Shown here one piece after another: positions 60,901-64,000 of a stretch of DNA of 64,000 nt; positions within the stretch are counted from its first letter, which is position 1, and every line of letters starts with the position of its first letter. The DNA comes from Caprimulgus europaeus (taxonomy: Eukaryota; Chordata; Aves; Caprimulgiformes; Caprimulgidae), in NCBI GenBank assembly GCA_907165065.1, contig OU015523.1:123492023-123556022 (forward strand). Reading direction: 5' to 3'. A program made the translations under genes and the position numbers. The notes under the pieces were generated by a model. That model was not told the origin of the DNA. It ran no database searches and worked only from the letters and a program-made list of their open reading frames with translations.

Positions 60901-62885
60901 GAGGGGAAAAGGAGGGGAAAAGGAGGGGAAAAGGAGGGGAAAAGGAGGGGAAAAGGAGGGGAAAAAAGAGCAACTGCAGAACTAAGAGTGTGGAGTATTT
61001 AAGGGAGATAGGAGCTCAAGTCTTAACATCTCACAGCAAAGCCTCATCAGATACTACTAAGCCTTAACCACAGCGTGGAAATCCTGTGGGACACTTAACA
61101 TTCACTCTCTCCTTTCTAATCCTTCCCCTTATGGAGTCACTCAGCACTACCCAAGGTTAACCACAATGTATTAGCACACACAGCTTTGAAAAAATCATCT
61201 AGAGACAGAAATCAGAGCTTTAGAAGAAGAAATGTGGGAGGAGGTAGAAGATGGTCCTGCTGCTTGAAGCAAAGTTGGCCTTATAACCTGTAGAGGACCA
61301 CCCAGTTTGGGGTGTGTAATGGGTAAGGAGCAGGATTTGATAGGTCTGAGTGTATGCCCAAGCAGCCCACCCATGGCTGATACATGCCTAGAAGAACATG
61401 AAAACATCCCTGGAGGGATGTCCTGGGGACATCCCATGTGGAGTGGACCCCTCCAGCCACAGGAACAAAGAGCATCTTTCAAAGGGATAAGGACAGCGAT
61501 GGGTGCTGTGCTGCAAACCCTTTCTACAGTTGGTGCCAACTGTACTGATAGCTCACTCTTTGGTCTGAAGGTCACTGGAGTCCTCTTTTTATACACAGAC
61601 TTGGCTCTCCTAGAGAGGGCCTCAGATAAACAATGCCCTTGACTGACCCAGTTAAGCTATGTGATGCTTGGAGTGCTCCTCTGGGATGGCTGATGAGTGC
61701 TAACATGGAAAGCTCTTGGAGCTTTTCCAGCTCTCCTCCTCCAAAAAGACCACCTTTCTCCTTGGCCAGTGCTAAGGGAAGCAACTGATCTAGTCATCAC
61801 ATGAGCCAGCTGCTCGTTGGTGAGTTTGGGCAATCCTGTTGTTGTCCCTTTGCATTAGTTAATGAACTAATTCTTGAAAGAAGAATGGCAAGAAGAAAAA
61901 GCACCTTAACAATTAAACTTCAGAAGATGATCTTCCACCAGGCAACAATATCTTTCCATCAACAAGAACCTCCAAAGCAGTCAGGGGAAAAAGAAAATAT
62001 CAGCTTGGAGTCTTGTATTTAGAACTGGAACTGAGACAAACTGAGGGATCACCAAGATAAGACATTACTGTTGCCCTTCATGCCAGTTCTACCCTCTTGC
62101 ACATCTATGGAACTCATGTAAGAAACACAGTTCAGAAAAGGAATAAGAATAATAAAGAATGACCACAGGCCTGGAACAAAGCACAGGTCTAGAAATAGCC
62201 CATAATAACCTTGTGAATTCAGCTCAACATTGCAAGGAATGACTTTTTGACAGTCAGCAGTATCTTCAGGTTCCTCCTTCTCCCCAGCCCTAGTGACATG
62301 TGAGGGAGGGGAAGAGGAGAAAGGGCTGCAAAGTTCTTGTGAACAGTTTTACAAGGCTGGTAAAAACCCTTCTGAAGACTTGCAGTGGAATGAAGTCAGT
62401 TTGGGACCTCCACTCCCTCTGCACCTGGGGCATCCCAGTAGAAGTCACATTTATGCAGTTCTGTTGAACTTCAGTTGACTTCAAGCCAGGCTAGAAACCA
62501 AGTGCTGTGCTTCATTCCAATAAAGCAAGCTCTAGGATAAACTACAGCCTTCCTGCAAATGAACATGAGTTTCATGACAAAGCTATCCCACCTGGACAAC
62601 TTCATCTTTAATCATTATCTCAGTGGAATAATTAGTAACTTCTATGTAGACAGCTTGGAGTTATCAGACATGTTCACCATGAGATCCCTTTTTAATGGGA
62701 AAGAGCAGTAAAAACCAGACACACAGCAGATAAGAAAGACCCACCAGCATGGTTTGGGTCACCCATGGAGAAAGTCTCAGATTAACCAGCATGCTGGTTT
62801 ACCTCAGTACGACGTCAGCTTGGACTCCATACATCTTCTGCTCCACTGCCTTCTGGAAAGACATCAGAGTGTTTTCTGGTGCCAA
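42864..62885 (-). CDS. GDPD5: GDPD5 (GDE2), C-terminal 356 residues in 8 exons; 5' part outside the window
   Basis: A six-pass membrane ectoenzyme with an extracellular GDPD domain. The family is known to cleave GPI anchors (RECK, glypicans) and glycerophosphocholine and to promote motor-neuron differentiation. Coding exons are 62885-62803, 59532-59382, 59124-58906, 57960-57803, 55851-55704, 51513-51431, 45123-45011 and 42979-42864, totalling 1071 nt in one frame. Visible marks are LAPENT with its metal-binding Glu, QAD, and DGVPFLMHD with the second catalytic His. Also seen are [44 protein letters not shown], a last transmembrane helix in [16 protein letters not shown], and [16 protein letters not shown]. 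The cytoplasmic tail carries LSLCSEN, whose Cys may be the family's redox-sensitive disulfide partner. The exon with the first catalytic His (HRGAP) and the first five helices are not in the window. The [16 protein letters not shown] tail favours GDPD5 over GDPD2 or GDPD4. Confidence 0.95.
43092..43373 (+). repeat. CR1 fragment in the last GDPD5 intron
   Basis: GTTAATGACAGAACAAGGGG through to CCAGTCTGTGATTCTATGAT; antisense to GDPD5. Confidence 0.9.
43808..44169 (+). repeat. CR1 copy with an internal deletion, last GDPD5 intron
   Basis: AGCTGTGAGGGAACTGGGGT and TCTAGAGAAGAGGAGGCTGA through to GATTCTATGATTCTATA; antisense to GDPD5. Confidence 0.88.
45011..45123 (-). CDS. GDPD5: GDPD5 exon, juxtamembrane tail
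   Basis: Acceptor TTTTGCAG|GTGGCG and donor TCTCGG|GTATGG; 113 nt. It encodes [20 protein letters not shown] and continues to KEKLIFS, the most conserved cytoplasmic block of the family. Confidence 0.94.
45124..51430. other. Large GDPD5 intron, no exon or repeat identified
   Basis: It contains A-rich runs (46600-46650, 49018-49042) and two open frames that are long for an intron: 48810-49553 plus strand and 47128-47616 minus strand. Neither shows a motif I can name. Confidence 0.5.
51431..51513 (-). CDS. GDPD5: GDPD5 exon, last transmembrane helix
   Basis: Acceptor CTTCCAG|CCTCCA and donor CAGAA|GTAAGT; 83 nt. It encodes [20 protein letters not shown] onward to IFQ, a single hydrophobic helix returning the chain to the cytoplasm. 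Confidence 0.92.
51953..52555 (+). repeat. CR1 LINE copy in a GDPD5 intron
   Basis: TGTCCTGGGCTGCACCCAGA at the left, ORF2 end [20 protein letters not shown], tail CTGGGATTCTACGATT. Antisense to GDPD5. Confidence 0.92.
53369..53510 (-). repeat. CR1 3' end fragment, sense to GDPD5
   Basis: CCATAGAACAATTTGGGTTG and then GCAGTAAGCAGGGACAGC. It is the only intragenic CR1 here in the same orientation as its host gene. Confidence 0.85.
55704..55851 (-). CDS. GDPD5: GDPD5 exon, end of the catalytic domain
   Basis: Acceptor CCTGGCAG|GGACTA and donor CTCATG|GTAAGC; 148 nt. It encodes [20 protein letters not shown] through VPFPIWLM, including the VTSDNSH motif at the end of the barrel. Confidence 0.93.
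57803..57960 (-). CDS. GDPD5: GDPD5 exon, GDPD barrel
   Basis: Acceptor CTCTGCAG|GTGATG and donor GTCAG|GTACAG; 158 nt. It encodes [20 protein letters not shown] through KVTNEDV plus two bases of Arg. Confidence 0.92.
58476..58677 (+). repeat. CR1 3' end fragment in a GDPD5 intron
   Basis: GCCAGAGCCCTGGGCCAGGC through to ACCATTCTGTGACTCTGTAA, the same subfamily as the 18305 copy. Antisense to GDPD5. Confidence 0.9.
58906..59124 (-). CDS. GDPD5: GDPD5 exon, GDPD barrel middle
   Basis: Acceptor GCTTTCAG|AATGAC and donor CAGGCT|GTGAGT; 219 nt, in phase. It encodes [20 protein letters not shown] through ASGIQQQA, with N-glycosylation-type sequons NQS, NTS and NIT. Confidence 0.92.
59382..59532 (-). 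CDS. GDPD5: GDPD5 exon with the catalytic LMHD motif
   Basis: Acceptor TTTGCAG|CTATGA and donor CTAAAG|GTGTGT; 151 nt. It completes the split Ser codon and encodes [18 protein letters not shown] through LNAGEWFLK. Confidence 0.93.
60735..60966. repeat. 11-bp purine minisatellite (GGAGGGGAAAA)n, about 20 units
   Basis: The first units read GGGGAGAAGGA, then a homogeneous block of GGAGGGGAAAA. The plus strand is almost pure purine, so the GDPD5 sense strand is polypyrimidine. It lies in the intron between the exons at 59532 and 62803. The [11 protein letters not shown] frame is an artefact. Confidence 0.96.
62803..62885 (-). CDS. GDPD5: GDPD5 exon with the PENT metal-binding motif
   Basis: Acceptor ACCATAG|TTGGCA and donor CTGAG|GTAAAC; 83 nt. 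It encodes [17 protein letters not shown] through QADVVL, ending two bases into a Ser codon. It is the most 5' exon in the window. The preceding exon, expected to end in HRGAPM, is not found up to base 64000. Confidence 0.92.
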
Positions 62886-64000
62886 CTATGGAAAAAAGAA
62901 ATAGAGCAATGAGAGATTAGCAGTAAGAGGAAATGAGTGAGGATCCAGTGAGGATGCTGGGAGGAAATTTTAGAGATATTAGGGATCCAAAATAGTCTTG
63001 TTTTGCAGATTACATACTGGCTAGTTACACTGGAGTACCAGCATCTCCCAGGTAGAATTGCATCTTGTGGAAGTCTGAAGATGACCGAAACATTTGACCC
63101 CAGTCCTGTGTGTCTTTCACACAGATAGAGTTCCATGTGGAGTTATCATGACCTGCAATACCAGAAACCCAGCTAGCTCAAGGGCTGGTACAAAAGTAGT
63201 CTATAAGATATTTGCTCACCAGCCTGGTCCCCCAAACAGTGTCTTCCTGAAGATGCCCAGAAAGTGATTGTCAATGGGATGCCAATTCTTTATCCATGGG
63301 TTATAGCTGGAGCTATCTAGAACACCTTAACAGTTCATCATTCTCCTACTTCTCTGTGCAAACAGTGACTACAATGCCCTTATAGAAAGAAGAAGGTTCA
63401 TAAACCTTCATGATCCATACCATGGAGAACAATTAGACCACAGGTTCTGTAGCACAATGTTTTATTTCCACATCTACTCATTCCATAACATCATCTATTA
63501 CTCAGTCTCAAAATCAGTTGATTTCTCTACTAACAATTGTTCCAGTGAGTTTGAACAATTAAAATATAGTCTTAAGCCTAGAAAATTTATCATTATGGCT
63601 ATAAGGACTCAAAGTTTATTTCAAATTCCTTCCTGTTGAATGGAATAGATGGGAACAGAATTCAGGTTTGTTCAAAAACACCACAGTGGGAAGACAAATA
63701 CTTCATTTTTCTATAAAATCAGTACAGTATAGCTAGCCCCAAAATGTCTATAAACAAAACAGATCAAGAAAAAAAAGATAGACAACTATGGAGAGAAAAA
63801 TCTGTCAGGATTTCTGCACTGAAACATGAGCACATCAAAATAAAGCTATTTTTAAAAATAATTTTCTTTTTTTTTTTCCAATTTTGCTTTCATTATTAGA
63901 GCACCTGTAACATCCTGTTTTTCCACTCGTCTCTGTCACCACCAGGATCAGTAAGTTTCCATCAAGACACAATGAACATGCACAACCCATGATTTTCAAG
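62886..64000. other. GDPD5 intron continuing past the window edge
   Basis: I looked on the minus strand for the expected exon ending in HRGAPM and did not find it. The sequence is AT-rich and holds no recognised repeat. Confidence 0.6.

Noticed and set aside
60584..60985. 133-codon basic repeat protein
   Set aside because: Translation of the 11-bp minisatellite; no conserved flank.
42864..62885. Assignment to GDPD4 or GDPD2 instead of GDPD5
   Set aside because: The cytoplasmic [14 protein letters not shown] block, the LSLCSEN tail and the KLHL35 neighbour point to GDPD5.

Overview
The window is nuclear DNA from a bird. It holds about 22 pieces of the CR1 (chicken repeat 1) LINE, many ending in the diagnostic ATTCTATG/ATTCTGTG tail, and two solo LTRs of a retrovirus-like family that I recognise as common in birds. 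The LTRs hint at a non-galliform bird, but I cannot fix the species.

Only two protein-coding genes are convincing. Both lie on the minus strand, head to tail. KLHL35 (coding exons 27211-33989) is complete from its start codon: six coding exons give a 586-residue BTB-BACK-kelch protein. GDPD5/GDE2 (coding exons 42864-62885, 3'UTR probably to about 40175) is present only as its last eight coding exons. These cover most of the glycerophosphodiester phosphodiesterase domain, the final membrane helix and the cytoplasmic tail; the N-terminal exons lie beyond base 64000. Human KLHL35 and GDPD5 are also neighbours in the same relative orientation on 11q13, so the block is old synteny. All splice junctions given were read by hand: they are GT-AG, keep frame, and join into continuous homology.

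Layout: 1-26290 is a gene desert with CR1 copies, one solo LTR (9026-9580), a three-part microsatellite cluster (11081-11652) and a decayed coiled-coil pseudogene split by CR1 (16869-18300). 26290-34000 is KLHL35. 34062-34738 is a second solo LTR, in the same orientation as KLHL35 and only 71 bp upstream of its first coding exon. 34739-40175 is the spacer between the genes. 40175-64000 is GDPD5, with CR1 copies in introns and an 11-bp purine minisatellite (60735-60966).

The two genes are not known to share a pathway. KLHL35 is by family a CUL3 ubiquitin-ligase adaptor. GDPD5 is a surface enzyme that releases GPI-anchored proteins and drives neuronal differentiation. I found no CRISPR array, rRNA, tRNA or wholly new system. 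The best leads are the LTR abutting the KLHL35 start, the strand bias of CR1 inside genes, the split pseudogene and a few candidate conserved noncoding blocks.
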